Shown: positions 47,591-57,193 of the stretch, piece by piece | Layout of the letters: every line of letters begins with the position of its first letter | Position numbering within the stretch: position 1 is the stretch's first letter | NCBI RefSeq assembly: GCF_003353055.1 | Contig: NZ_QKWJ01000023.1 | Span: 1 to 64,000 of the forward strand | From: Cupriavidus lacunae | GTDB taxonomy: Bacteria; Pseudomonadota; Gammaproteobacteria; Burkholderiales; Burkholderiaceae | Reading direction: 5' to 3' | DNA length: 64,000 nucleotides | The notes under the pieces: generated by a model | What the model saw: only the letters and a program-made list of their open reading frames with translations | What the model was told of the DNA's origin: nothing | Database searches by the model: none | Position numbers and translations under genes: made by a program

Positions 47591-47863
47591 GCGCGCAGCG
47601 CAGCCGTAGGCGTCCTACCGATGACCTCGTTAGCAGGCTGCCAATAGCCTAAAGTCGGGTTCGTCCAATAGTCCGTGGACGCAGGCACCGGACAGGGAGC
47701 GTAGCTGGGTCGAACGGCCAACCACGCCAAACGGCAAGCACCGCCGCCCGAACCACCCCCAACACCAAATTGGTGGCCAGCCGCCAGAGGCGACGCGTTT
47801 TTTGGTTACTTTTTGTCGCTCGGACAAAAAGTGACCCGCCCAGCAGGGCGGAACCAGGCCGTC
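47591..47863 (-). repeat. Right arm of a long inverted repeat
   Basis: 273-bp partner of the arm at 47187-47458, with the same internal hairpin. The two arms are separated by 132 bp. No transposase, terminal duplication or gene is visible, so it may be two copies of a dispersed repeat inserted head to head. Confidence 0.8.
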
Positions 47864-48131
47864 AAACCTACGACAACATCGAACCCGACCTGCATAACCA
47901 AGCTAACGAGCAAGAAGCCCGCCGCCTACACCGGCCAAGAGCCACAAACCAACCACATAGCAACAACAAAAACACCCCGCAACCAACGCGAGGACCAGAG
48001 AAAAAGAGGCCGATCAATCCAAAAACCGGCCCAACGAACCCCGCAATACCAGCCGCAGGTGTCGATATGAGAGTTAAGCGCCCACCCATGCAGGTATCAC
48101 AACCTGCCAGGCGGGCATCAGGCGGTTACGC

Positions 48132-49202
48132 TCAGAAGCGGTGACGCAGGCCAATAGTGGCACCGGTCTGGTTCTCGCCAGCCACCACGGTACCAACCCC
48201 GTTCAGCCCCAGCGCCGAGCCGGACTTGTTCTTCGAGTAGCCAACATTCAGGTACACGTCGGTACGCTTGGACATCGAGTAGTCCGCCGACAGCACGAAC
48301 ATCCACGGATCCGCATCGCTGTTGCGCGTGTCGTTGTAGTACGCCGCGCCGGTCAGCTGGAATGCAGGCGTGAAGCGGTACTGCGCGCCGGCCCAGTACA
48401 CGTTGCTGCGGGTCGAGGCAGCGGCGGCGCCGGACACGCCGTCGTCGCTCAGCCAGCGGTAGCCGGCGAACACCTTGGCTTCGCCGAAGGCATAGGCAGC
48501 ACCCACCGCGGCACGCTTGGCGGCACGGTCCTGCAGCGCCACGGTGGCACCCTGGTACTGGTCATAAGCGGCGCCGACGGAGAAGCCGCCCGCGGCGTAC
48601 GACAGGCCGCCGCCGAAATTGCGCGCGACCTTCGGTGCGCCCGGGACTTCGCCGTTGTTGTCGCGGCCGAAACTATAGAAGCCGGTGGCGGTCAGGCCGC
48701 CGAACTTGCCGGTGTACTTGATGGCGTTGTCGGCGCGGCCGTTGAAGGCCGAGTCAACGCTGTTCAGCGAGTAGCGCGGACCCACGGCCATCGGGTCGAA
48801 GGCGCCGAACAGGTCGTACAGCGCGTTCTGCTGGCGGCCCAGCGTGACCGCGCCCCAGCCGCCCAGCAGGCCGACATAGGCCTGGCGGCCGAACAGGCGG
48901 TTGCCCTGGCCCGAGGTGCCGGTGTCGATGTCGAAGCCGCTCTCCAGCACGAAGATACCCTTCAGGCCGCCGCCCAGGTCTTCGGTGCCGCGCAGGCCCC
49001 AGCGCGAACCCGACAGGTTGCCCGAGTTCAGGCGCGTTGCGGTGCCTTGGGCGCCGTTGCTGCCCGGCACGTGGCTGATCACTTCGACGCCGGCATCAAC
49101 GATGCCGTAGAGCGTCACGTTCGACGCGGACTGGGCCGACGCCACCCCGGATGCGGCCGACGCGGCCGCTGCTGCCGTCATTGCAAGGAGAGCTTTCTTC
49201 AC
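48132..49202 (-). CDS. General outer-membrane porin (Burkholderiales type)
   Basis: Trimeric 16-strand porin of 356 residues. A signal peptide MKKALLAMTAAAAAS... is cleaved at GVASAQ. It begins NVTLYGIVDAGVEV and ends in ATIGLRHRF with the terminal Phe recognised for barrel assembly. The GTG start at 49202 is chosen because it gives the standard basic signal N-terminus with AGAGAAATT upstream; longer in-frame starts lack one. It provides passive entry of small hydrophilic solutes. It is divergent from the penicillin-binding protein gene. Confidence 0.93.
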   Translation of the reverse strand: MKKALLAMTAAAAASAASGVASAQSASNVTLYGIVDAGVEVISHVPGSNGAQGTATRLNSGNLSGSRWGLRGTEDLGGGLKGIFVLESGFDIDTGTSGQGNRLFGRQAYVGLLGGWGAVTLGRQQNALYDLFGAFDPMAVGPRYSLNSVDSAFNGRADNAIKYTGKFGGLTATGFYSFGRDNNGEVPGAPKVARNFGGGLSYAAGGFSVGAAYDQYQGATVALQDRAAKRAAVGAAYAFGEAKVFAGYRWLSDDGVSGAAAASTRSNVYWAGAQYRFTPAFQLTGAAYYNDTRNSDADPWMFVLSADYSMSKRTDVYLNVGYSKNKSGSALGLNGVGTVVAGENQTGATIGLRHRF

Positions 49203-49516
49203 TGTAATTTCTCTGTGTTCTGTTTGAGGCACGACACCGCGCCGGACCCAAGCCGGGTCGGCAAGAGGGCCAACCCGATCTAGCCGGGCAACCCGGCAAC
49301 GGCGCTTCGTCCGCACAAGTTGCGGCCGCGGCATTGTGGCGGCGCAATATGAAACCTTTGTGACCCATGCTTTGCGGCAGGAAGTAGCGGATAGCCCCCG
49401 AATGGGGGTTTTCCCTGTAACCAAGGGGAACGTTTTGGTAGGATGCAGGCTTTTCCGACGACGGTAATGCCAGTGCCCCGTGCCGCCATGCGCCTGTGCC
49501 TCGACCGCTTCGCCTC
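49203..49516. other. Divergent region, porin / penicillin-binding protein
   Basis: 314 bp carrying the porin promoter. The one clear structure is CCCCC-GAAT-GGGGG (49395-49408) followed by TTTT on the plus strand; it resembles a terminator but no gene on that strand ends here. It may be a bidirectional boundary or an mRNA leader structure of the downstream gene. Confidence 0.4.
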
Positions 49517-52093
49517 ATGAAGCTGGCTGAGATCAAGACCCGGCTTGCCCCGCTGCTCGCCTCGCTGCAGGCCTGGCTGCCTGCCCCCCTCCGGCAATGC
49601 TTGTCAGGACTGGCCGCGCGCACCGCACGCGCCGGGCTGACCCGGCCCGGGACAGTGCGCCCCACGCCGCGCGGCGTGCTGGTCGGGCTGGCGGCCATCC
49701 CCGCGGCCTTCCTGCTCTATGTGCTGATCCTGATCCCGTTCACCCCGGGCATCAGCGATATCCGCAAGGCCAAGTCCGAGCAGCCGGCCCAGGTGCTGTC
49801 CGCCGACGGCAAGGAGCTGGCGGTGTTCAAGTGGGCCAACCGCGACTGGGTGCCGCTGTCGCAAATCTCGCCCAACGTGGTGGCCGCGCTGATCGCCACC
49901 GAGGACCACCGCTTCTACCAGCATCACGGGCTGGACTGGCGCCGCCTGGCCTCGGCCGCGGTGCATACGTTTTCCGGCGACCGCCAGGGCGGGTCCACCA
50001 TCACCCAGCAGCTCGCGCGCAACCTCTATCCCGATGAGATCGGCCGCGCGCCCACGCTGACGCGCAAGCTCAAGGAAGCCATCACCGCGCTGAAGATCGA
50101 GGCGCTCTATACCAAGGACGAGATCCTCGAGACCTATCTCAACACGGTGCCGTTCCTGTACAACGCGTTCGGCATCGAGATGGCGGCGCGCACGTACTTC
50201 GACCGCCCGGCCCGTTCGCTGGACGTGCTGCAGAGCGCCACGCTGATCGGCATGCTCAAGGGCAACAGCTACTACAACCCGGTGCTCAACCCCGAGCGCG
50301 CGCTGGACCGGCGCAATACCGTGCTGGGCCAGATGGTCAAGCGCGGCAAGCTGGATGCGGCGCGCTACGAGCAGCTGAAAAAGCGCCCGCTGCGCATCGA
50401 CTTCGAACGCCAGACCGAGCCGCCCGGCCCCGCGCCGCACTTCGCGCAGCAGCTGCGCAAGTGGCTGATCGGCTGGGCCGACCGCAACGGCTACGACATC
50501 TACGCCGACGGCCTGGTGGTGCACACTACCATCGACGCGCGCCTGCAGGCCATGGCCACGCAGGCCGTGGTGCAACAGGGCAACCGGCTGCAGGCCATCG
50601 CCAATGCAGCCTGGGCGCCGCGCGCGGGCTGGGCCGCCAACAAGCCGCTGGTGCAGGCCTTCGTGCGCGAGACGCCGGAGTACCGTGCCGCCATCGCCGC
50701 CGGCACCGCGCCGGAAGAGGCGCTGCGCCAGCTGATGGCCGACAGTGCCTTCATGCGCGCGCTGCACCAGCAAAAGACACGCATCCAGGCCGGCTTCCTG
50801 GCGCTCGACCCGCGCAGCGGCGAGATCCGCGCCTGGGTCGGCAGCCGCGACTACACCCAGGACGCGTTCGACCACGTGCAGCAGGCGCGCCGCCAGCCGG
50901 GCTCGACCTTCAAGCCCTTTGTCTACGGCGCGGCCTTTGAAGACGGCAAGACGCCCGACGACACGCTGGTGGACCAGCCCGTAGAGATCAAACTGGCCGG
51001 CGGCGAAATCTGGCGCCCGAGCGACGAAGGCCGCCCCACCGGCCGCGCCATGACGCTGCGCGACGGCCTGGTCTATTCGCGCAACACCATCACCGCGCAG
51101 CTGATGCAGGAAGTGGGGCCGGCGCGCGTGGCGCGGCTGGCCCGCGACATGGGCGTGCGCGACAGCCAGCTCGACCTGGTGCCGTCGCTGGCGCTGGGCA
51201 CCAGCCCCGTCACGCTCAAGGAGATGGTGGCCGCCTACGGCACCATCGCCAACGCCGGCGACTACATCGCGCCGACCATGGTGACGCGCATCGAGGACCG
51301 CCAGGGCAATGTGCTGCAGGTATTCCGCCCGGCCCGCGCCGAGCACGCGCTGCCCGCCGCGACCTCGCAAACCCTGCTCGATGTGATGCGCGACGTGATC
51401 GACCGGGGCACAGGCGCCAGCATCCGCTCGCGCTTCGGCATCCGCGCCGACGTGGCCGGCAAGACCGGCACCACCCAGGACAATGCCGACGGCTGGTTCA
51501 TCCTGATGCATCCGGAGCTGGTGGCGGGCGCCTGGGTCGGCTTCAACGACAGCCGCGTCACGCTGCGCAGCGACTACTGGGGCCAGGGCGCGCACAGCGC
51601 GCTGCCGATGGTGGGCGACTTCTACCAGCGCGCGCTGCATGCACGCATCGTCGACGGCCGCGCGCGCTTTGCCGAGCACGAGGAGACCAGCCTGTTCGCG
51701 TCGCTGGGCACGCAGCTGCGCGGCTGGTTCAGCCAGATGTTCACGCGCGACAAGGCCAGCGAGACCCCGGCACCGCGCCCGGCACCGCGCCGGCCGGCGC
51801 TGCCCGCGCCGGAGGCTGAGGTTGCGCCGCCGGCCGGCGCGGCATCGGCCGCTTCGGCGGATGTCGGCCAGGATGACTCCAGCCTGGCGCTGGACCGGGG
51901 GGAGACGGTGATTGCGGTGCCGCAGGACATGCGCGCAGGCAGTGCCCCGGTGGCGCCAGCGCCCCAGGCCGAACCGGCCCCTGCCTCGCCGGCTTCCGCG
52001 AATCCGCCCGCCCCGCCCTCACCGGCCGCGCCCCCGGCACCCATCACGCCCCTTGCGCCAACCATCATCACCCCGGCCAACGGCAGCAACTGA
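49517..52093 (+). CDS. Class A penicillin-binding protein (PBP1A family)
   Basis: Bifunctional peptidoglycan synthase of about 858 residues. One membrane helix (about 53-74) is followed by the glycosyltransferase domain with catalytic Glu129 in ATEDHRFYQHHGLD and GGSTITQQLARNLY (158-171). The transpeptidase domain has Ser463-x-x-Lys466 (PGSTFKPF), SRN 521-523 and KTG 649-651. A 110-residue alanine/proline-rich tail ends the protein and is probably disordered. ATG 49517 is taken as start; a GTG seven codons upstream is also possible and neither has a good ribosome site. It stands alone between porin and DUF1501 genes. Confidence 0.92.
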   Translation: MKLAEIKTRLAPLLASLQAWLPAPLRQCLSGLAARTARAGLTRPGTVRPTPRGVLVGLAAIPAAFLLYVLILIPFTPGISDIRKAKSEQPAQVLSADGKELAVFKWANRDWVPLSQISPNVVAALIATEDHRFYQHHGLDWRRLASAAVHTFSGDRQGGSTITQQLARNLYPDEIGRAPTLTRKLKEAITALKIEALYTKDEILETYLNTVPFLYNAFGIEMAARTYFDRPARSLDVLQSATLIGMLKGNSYYNPVLNPERALDRRNTVLGQMVKRGKLDAARYEQLKKRPLRIDFERQTEPPGPAPHFAQQLRKWLIGWADRNGYDIYADGLVVHTTIDARLQAMATQAVVQQGNRLQAIANAAWAPRAGWAANKPLVQAFVRETPEYRAAIAAGTAPEEALRQLMADSAFMRALHQQKTRIQAGFLALDPRSGEIRAWVGSRDYTQDAFDHVQQARRQPGSTFKPFVYGAAFEDGKTPDDTLVDQPVEIKLAGGEIWRPSDEGRPTGRAMTLRDGLVYSRNTITAQLMQEVGPARVARLARDMGVRDSQLDLVPSLALGTSPVTLKEMVAAYGTIANAGDYIAPTMVTRIEDRQGNVLQVFRPARAEHALPAATSQTLLDVMRDVIDRGTGASIRSRFGIRADVAGKTGTTQDNADGWFILMHPELVAGAWVGFNDSRVTLRSDYWGQGAHSALPMVGDFYQRALHARIVDGRARFAEHEETSLFASLGTQLRGWFSQMFTRDKASETPAPRPAPRRPALPAPEAEVAPPAGAASAASADVGQDDSSLALDRGETVIAVPQDMRAGSAPVAPAPQAEPAPASPASANPPAPPSPAAPPAPITPLAPTIITPANGSN

Positions 52094-52122
52094 ACGTCGC
52101 CTCCGGCCTGCGGAGCGGGGTT

Positions 52123-53445
52123 CTAGATCAACCCGATATCCCGCCCCCTCACCCCCGGAAACACCTGCGCCAGCCGCGCATCATCCAGTCCGTACAGCCT
52201 GCGGAACACCCCGCCCAGCACCGCCCGGTACTCATTGCGCACCGGCCAGTCGCGGTTCTGGTTGAGCGTGGCCTGTTCCACCGCCACCTGTTCGCCGGCG
52301 ATGCGGCCGCCGCGCACGGTGCCGCCCGCGACCCAGTAGACCGTGCCGTGGCCATGGTCGGTGCCGCGCGTGCCGTTCTCGCGGAAGGTGCGGCCGAATT
52401 CGGACAGCACCACCACAGTGGTCTTGTTCCATGCGGGGCCCATCTCGGCGGCGAAAGCAGACAGGCCGCGGCCAAGGTTGTCGAGCAATCCGGCCAGTTG
52501 CCCCTGCGCGCCGCCCTGGTTGACGTGGGTATCCCAGCCGCCCACGTCGATAAAGCCCAGGTTGAAGCGCTCGCGCATCAGCCCGGCCATGCGCGTGGCC
52601 TCGACTTCGAAGCCACGCGCGCTGAGCGAGCGGCGGTTGGCGGCCTGCATCTCCTGCTGGCGCGCGGCCATGGTGCCAGCGTCGCTGCCTGACATGCCGG
52701 CCTGCGGCTGCGCCTGGCGCGCCACGGCTTCGCGCAGCTCGAAGCCCTCGTCGATCAGGGACTCGAAGCGGGTGCCGCTGTACATCTGCGCCAGCAGCTT
52801 CGCCTGGCGCGCGTCGAACGGCGTGCGGCCGGTGCCCTTGAGCGACACGTTGGGCACGTCGCGCGGGCCGGACAGCACCATCGGCAGGCCGTCGGTGAAT
52901 GCCACCGGCGCGGCCTGCCCGCCCACGGCCTGCGCCAGCCGGTTCAGGAAGCCGCTGCCGCGCAGCGTCGCCACGGCCCTGCGGTCCTCGCCTTCGCCCG
53001 GCAAGCCGGCCTCGATCGCGTCCTGGGTCTCGAAGTGGCTGCGCGACAGGTCGTGCGTGCCGGCGAACGGCACGAAGGCCAGCTGGCCGCGCTGCCAGAG
53101 CGGCAGCATGGTCGCGGCCAATGCCGGGTGCAGCGCCCAGTCGCCGATGCCGCGCGCGGCGCTGTCGGCGGCAAAGGCCGGTGCCAGCGCCACGGCCGCG
53201 TTGGGGTCTGCGTCCGCTCCGGCCGCGGGCGGGCGGCGAATGGCGATACTGGGCCGCGCGGCGTAGTAGAAATCGCTGCCGGCCGGCACCAGCACGTTGG
53301 CGGCGTCATAGCCGCCACGCAGGAACACCAGCAGGAAGCGCGCGTCGGCCTGCGCCGGCAGCGCGTAGACGCGCGAGGTGATGGCGGGCAATGCCAGCCC
53401 CAGCGTGGCACCGCCCATCGTCTTCAGCCATTGTCGGCGTTGCAT
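52123..53445 (-). CDS. DUF1501 protein with Tat-type signal
   Basis: Exported protein of 440 residues. The N-terminus QRRQWLKTMGGATLGLALPA is a twin-arginine-type signal. The body shows DUF1501 features: LLVFLRGGYDAANVLVP, GTHDLSRSHFETQD, DVGGWDTHVNQGG and VVLSEFGRTFRENGTRGTDHGHG, which resemble the alkaline-phosphatase/sulfatase superfamily. Its biochemical function is unknown. GGGAGC precedes ATG 53445. It follows a DUF1800 gene by 23 bp on the same strand, the usual partnership. Confidence 0.85.
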   Translation of the reverse strand: MQRRQWLKTMGGATLGLALPAITSRVYALPAQADARFLLVFLRGGYDAANVLVPAGSDFYYAARPSIAIRRPPAAGADADPNAAVALAPAFAADSAARGIGDWALHPALAATMLPLWQRGQLAFVPFAGTHDLSRSHFETQDAIEAGLPGEGEDRRAVATLRGSGFLNRLAQAVGGQAAPVAFTDGLPMVLSGPRDVPNVSLKGTGRTPFDARQAKLLAQMYSGTRFESLIDEGFELREAVARQAQPQAGMSGSDAGTMAARQQEMQAANRRSLSARGFEVEATRMAGLMRERFNLGFIDVGGWDTHVNQGGAQGQLAGLLDNLGRGLSAFAAEMGPAWNKTTVVVLSEFGRTFRENGTRGTDHGHGTVYWVAGGTVRGGRIAGEQVAVEQATLNQNRDWPVRNEYRAVLGGVFRRLYGLDDARLAQVFPGVRGRDIGLI

Positions 53446-53468
53446 GGTCTGCTCCCTGTCAGTCCGCG

Positions 53469-55064
53469 TCAGCGCTGCATCCACTCGGGCGAGCCGAGCA
53501 GCACGGTATTCCATTCGGCCTGCGATTCGGCCTGGGCCAGCGCGGCGCGCGTGGCGGGGCCGAGGGTGGCTTCGATGGTGTCGTAGTACAGCTTGTTGCC
53601 GATCATCGGGAAGCGCGCGCCACGCGGCCTCGTGCCATCGCCGGCGAACAGCCCCGCCGGCCCCGAGCCGATCGCGCGCGCGATCTCGAAGCGCCGCACC
53701 ATCTGGCCCGAGCTGGCCCACGCGCTTTCCGCCGACGGGTAGCCGTCCGGCGCCACGTGGCCGTACAGCGGCTCGCCAAGCTGGTTCAGCCAGTTCATCA
53801 CCGGGCGCAGGTTGGTCACGGGGCGGCCTTCATAGGCGAGCCGCATCGACGACACCACATAGACCATCGGATCCTTGAACTTGCGCGTCGGCGCGGCCAG
53901 TTGCCGGTCCAGTTCCGGCGCCAGGAACAAGGTGCGCAGCACCGCGGCGATATCGCCATCGGTGCGCGTGAAGGTCTGCGCCATGCGCTCGACCAGCGCC
54001 GGCGGCGGGTTGTCGGCGATGAAGTACGTCGCCAGCTTTGCGCTGATAAAGCGCGCCGTGGCTGGCTCGCGCGCCAGGATCGAGACCGCGCGCGCCACCT
54101 CGTCGAAGCCGGCCGGCTCGATGCGCTGGCCCAGCAGCGTCTTAGCGCCGAAGTCATGGCGCGCGGGATTGAATTCGAACAGGCCATCGCTGCGGTACAG
54201 GCCCGCGCGCGCCGGCGGCAGACGCGGCGGCGGCGCGCCGCGCAGGTTGACGCCCACGCCGGTCAGCACGCGCGCCAGCTCCTGCACATCCTGCTGGGTG
54301 TAGCGCGAGCCGCTGGGCCCGCCCGACACGCCCATGGTATGCAGCTCCATCAGCTCGCGCGCGTAGTTCTCGTTGATGCGGTTGGCGCTGCTCTGGGCGT
54401 TGTCGAGGTAGACCAGCATGGCCGGCGCGGTCACGGTGGCCATCAGAAGGTCGCGGAAGCGGCCCAGCGCGTGCGGGCGGATGGCACGTTCCTCGTAGTC
54501 GGACAGCAGCAGCCGGACCTGGCCCTTGCCCGAATAGACATTGAAATGGTTCATCCAGAACCACGTCATCTGTTCGCGCAGCTGCGCCGGCGAATACAGC
54601 GCGCGCAGCAGGTGGCGCCGCGCGGCGTCGGCCACGATCTCGCGCCCCTGCGCGTTCAGCGCCTGCCGGGCCTGCTGCTTGCTATCTTCATCGGACAGTG
54701 CGTCGATGCGCTGCCGGGCGTCACGCGCGGCCTGGATCTGGGCGCCGGCGTCAGCCTGCACGCCGGGCAAGGCCGCGATGGCGGACGCCAGTTCGGGCGG
54801 ATCGGCCGGCGGCAGGGTCAGTTGCTGTTCGAGGAAGGCCTTGCGGCCCAGCCGGCGCAGGTCGCCAAGTGTGGCCTGGTCGGCGCCGTAGGTCACGGTA
54901 TTGAGCCAGCGCAGGTCGGCGGTGGTGCCAGTGCTGCCAGTGGCATCGGCCGGCGCCTGTGCGCAGGCGGCCACGCACGCGGCCAGTGCCAGCGCCGCGG
55001 CGGCGGCGCGCCAGGCGGCGAACCCGCCACGGCCGGATTGTCTCGGGTGCTGCGCCGGATGCAT
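53469..55064 (-). CDS. DUF1800 protein
   Basis: Exported protein of 531 residues. A signal peptide with a possible lipobox (ALAACVAAC) begins it. DUF1800 features: WFWMNHFNVY, ENYARELMELHTMGVSG and the YTQQDVQELARVLTG stretch, ending in a helical C-terminal domain. Function is unknown; DUF1800 and DUF1501 genes occur as a pair in many bacteria. GAGGAGAAAGG precedes ATG 55064. It is the first gene of the pair. Confidence 0.87.
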   Translation of the reverse strand: MHPAQHPRQSGRGGFAAWRAAAAALALAACVAACAQAPADATGSTGTTADLRWLNTVTYGADQATLGDLRRLGRKAFLEQQLTLPPADPPELASAIAALPGVQADAGAQIQAARDARQRIDALSDEDSKQQARQALNAQGREIVADAARRHLLRALYSPAQLREQMTWFWMNHFNVYSGKGQVRLLLSDYEERAIRPHALGRFRDLLMATVTAPAMLVYLDNAQSSANRINENYARELMELHTMGVSGGPSGSRYTQQDVQELARVLTGVGVNLRGAPPPRLPPARAGLYRSDGLFEFNPARHDFGAKTLLGQRIEPAGFDEVARAVSILAREPATARFISAKLATYFIADNPPPALVERMAQTFTRTDGDIAAVLRTLFLAPELDRQLAAPTRKFKDPMVYVVSSMRLAYEGRPVTNLRPVMNWLNQLGEPLYGHVAPDGYPSAESAWASSGQMVRRFEIARAIGSGPAGLFAGDGTRPRGARFPMIGNKLYYDTIEATLGPATRAALAQAESQAEWNTVLLGSPEWMQR

Positions 55065-55286
55065 GCCTTTCTCCTCGCCCCTTTTCGAGCAGAACACGAC
55101 CGGACCATGACCAGTCCATCACCATGTTACGTGGCAAGCGGCCATCGGTTGACCTGGAGGGGCGCTGGGAGTGTTACCAATACTTTCAGCGCGCGATTGC
55201 CGGATTTGCCAAGACAGCGGCGCAACGCCTGGCTAGCCTTGCGCTTTGCCATCCTGATCCCGCCCCGGGCGGAAGTCCCTGCTTTT

Positions 55287-56210
55287 ATGTCGCGCCCCCT
55301 GTCCGCTGCAGCCTGGCTGCCCACCGTTGCCTTTGTCCTGATCTGGTCCACCGGCTTTATCGTCGGCAAGGCCATCGTGCCGCTGGCCGACACCAGCCTG
55401 TTCCTGCTGGACCGCTTTGCCGTGGCGGGGCTGATGTTCGTGGCATGGTCGCTGGGCGCGCGCGCGGCCTGGCCGCCGCTGCGCGAGGCGCCGCGCCACC
55501 TGCTGGCCGGCGCGCTGATGCAGGGCATCTACCTGTGCGCCGGCTACGGGGCCGTGGCCAGGGGCCTGCCGCCGGCGATCATGGCCTTGCTGGGCGCGCT
55601 GCAGCCGCTGCTGACGGCGCTGCTTGCCATTCCCCTGCTGAAAGAGCTACCTTCCAGGCGGACGTGGCAGGGCCTGGCGCTGGGTGCGCTCGGCGTCGCG
55701 CTGGTCGTCGCCCCGGCGATGCAGGCCGGCATGCACACCGCCACGCCGCCCGTGTCACCGTGGATCGTGCTGCTGGGCGTGCTGGCCATTGTCTCCATCA
55801 CGATGGGAACCCTCTTGCAGAAAACCGCCATCGCCGCCTGTGACCTGCGCGCCAGCTCCGCATGGCAGAACCTGGGCGCCATGCTGGTGGCCGCCGCGAT
55901 GGTGGCGATCCAGGCTGCCGGCGCGCCGCTGCACTGGCACGGCGGCGTGGCGCTATGGGCCGGGCTGGCGTGGGCGGCGATCGGCCTGTCCGGCGCCGGC
56001 ACCTGGCTGCTGGTCAGCCTGGTGCGGCGCGGCCAGGCCGCCAATGCCGCGGCGCTGATGTTCCTGGCGCCGCCGCTGGCCGCGCTGCAGGCCTGGCTGC
56101 TGTTCGGCGAACGGATGGATGCTGTGCAGGCGCTGGGCATGGCGGTGGCCGGGGCGGGTGTCTGGCTGTGCCAGACCCCTGGCAGGTTGCGGCATGCCGA
56201 AGCCCGCTGA
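55287..56210 (+). CDS. EamA-family (DMT) transporter
   Basis: Inner-membrane transporter of 307 residues with ten predicted helices in two EamA repeats (first repeat about 10-140, second about 150-295). VLIWSTGFIVGKAIVPLAD is the typical first helix. It probably exports or imports a small metabolite. GGAAG lies 13 bases before ATG 55287, a rather long distance. Its stop overlaps the start of the following AraC gene by 17 bases. Confidence 0.85.
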   Translation: MSRPLSAAAWLPTVAFVLIWSTGFIVGKAIVPLADTSLFLLDRFAVAGLMFVAWSLGARAAWPPLREAPRHLLAGALMQGIYLCAGYGAVARGLPPAIMALLGALQPLLTALLAIPLLKELPSRRTWQGLALGALGVALVVAPAMQAGMHTATPPVSPWIVLLGVLAIVSITMGTLLQKTAIAACDLRASSAWQNLGAMLVAAAMVAIQAAGAPLHWHGGVALWAGLAWAAIGLSGAGTWLLVSLVRRGQAANAAALMFLAPPLAALQAWLLFGERMDAVQALGMAVAGAGVWLCQTPGRLRHAEAR

Positions 56211-56958
56211 ACCCCACACCTGCCCGCTGGTCGAGCACCGGCGCTACCGCCCGCAGCCGGATGGCCACCAGCATGGCTACCACCAGCTGCTGTTCGGACT
56301 GGCCGGCGCCACCGAGCTGGAGATCGACGGCCACGCCTACCGCGTGGACGAGCGCACCGGCCTGATCGTGCCGGCCGGCAGCCATCATGAATTCCTGGGC
56401 TTCGACGGCAACCTGCAGCTGGTGGCGGACTTCCCGGCGCGGTCGGTGGCGCTGCCCGCGCGGCTGATGGCGCGCCCGCGCACGTTCGCGCTGGACGGCG
56501 CCTTCGGCAGCCGGGTGCGCGCGCTGGCCGCGTGGCGCGCCGCCGCCGCGGCACGCGGGCCGCAGACCGACTGGCAACTGGCGGCCACGCTGGCCGCGGC
56601 GCTGGCGGACTGCCTCGGCATGCCCGGCGACCAGGGGATATTCCCGCTGATGGCCGTGGATGCCTACCTGCGCGCCAACCTGGCGTCGCCGCTGCGCGTG
56701 GCGGAAGTCGCCGGGCATTTCGGCTGGAGCGTGCGGCGCTTCCAGACCCTGTTTGCCGAGGCCTTCGGCGATACCCCGCACCGCTACCAGACCCGGCTGC
56801 GGCTGGACCGCGCGCTGCAGCTGCTAACGCAGTCGGCGCTGCCGCTGGCCGACATCGCGCTGGCGTCCGGCTACCCGGACCAGACCACCTTCACGCGCAG
56901 CTTCACGCGGCGCTTCGGGCAGCCGCCCGGGGTCTGGCGGGCGGCCGCACGCGGATAG
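56194..56958 (+). CDS. AraC-family transcriptional regulator
   Basis: Regulator of 254 residues. The N-terminal half is a cupin-like ligand domain (HQHGYHQLLFGLAGATELEIDG); the C-terminal half has two helix-turn-helix motifs (LRVAEVAGHFGWSVRRFQTLF and LADIALASGYPDQTTFTRSF). It overlaps the EamA gene, so it is co-expressed with it and likely controls it. Confidence 0.9.
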   Translation: MPKPAEPHTCPLVEHRRYRPQPDGHQHGYHQLLFGLAGATELEIDGHAYRVDERTGLIVPAGSHHEFLGFDGNLQLVADFPARSVALPARLMARPRTFALDGAFGSRVRALAAWRAAAAARGPQTDWQLAATLAAALADCLGMPGDQGIFPLMAVDAYLRANLASPLRVAEVAGHFGWSVRRFQTLFAEAFGDTPHRYQTRLRLDRALQLLTQSALPLADIALASGYPDQTTFTRSFTRRFGQPPGVWRAAARG

Positions 56959-57193
56959 CAAGGCGGCTGCGCGCCGTCCATCGCGCCACACCATTGCGCG
57001 CGGGGCGGCCTCTGCTTGCACCATCAGCAATTTCCCCGGAATTTCGCCGCGAATTCAGCAACAAATATCCCTGCGATCTGATTAACCTGCCCGCTATTTT
57101 CCGTTTGCGGCCCGCCGTGGACGAGAAAATGCTGCTCCCGCCGGCCCCACGAAGGCCGGCGCGGCCATTCTGATGACACGGAGACAACGACAC

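Larger units (their letters stand above)
46979..48131. other. Gene-free 1.15-kb stretch
   Basis: No credible gene. It contains two long inverted arms (separate entries), a 132-bp central segment, and about 270 bp of less GC-rich DNA (47864-48131) next to the porin stop, in which only a weak GCAGGT-N6-ACCTGC hairpin (48090-48107) was seen. Short open frames inside the arms use TTG starts and are alike because the arms are repeats. Confidence 0.7.

Noticed and set aside
47223-47827. Two similar small ORFs on opposite strands (starting MSERQKVTKK)
   Set aside because: They are alike only because the two repeat arms are alike; both need a TTG start inside the arm hairpin and have no ribosome site.
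48090-48107. GCAGGT-N6-ACCTGC as porin terminator
   Set aside because: The stem is short and no T-run follows on the minus strand.
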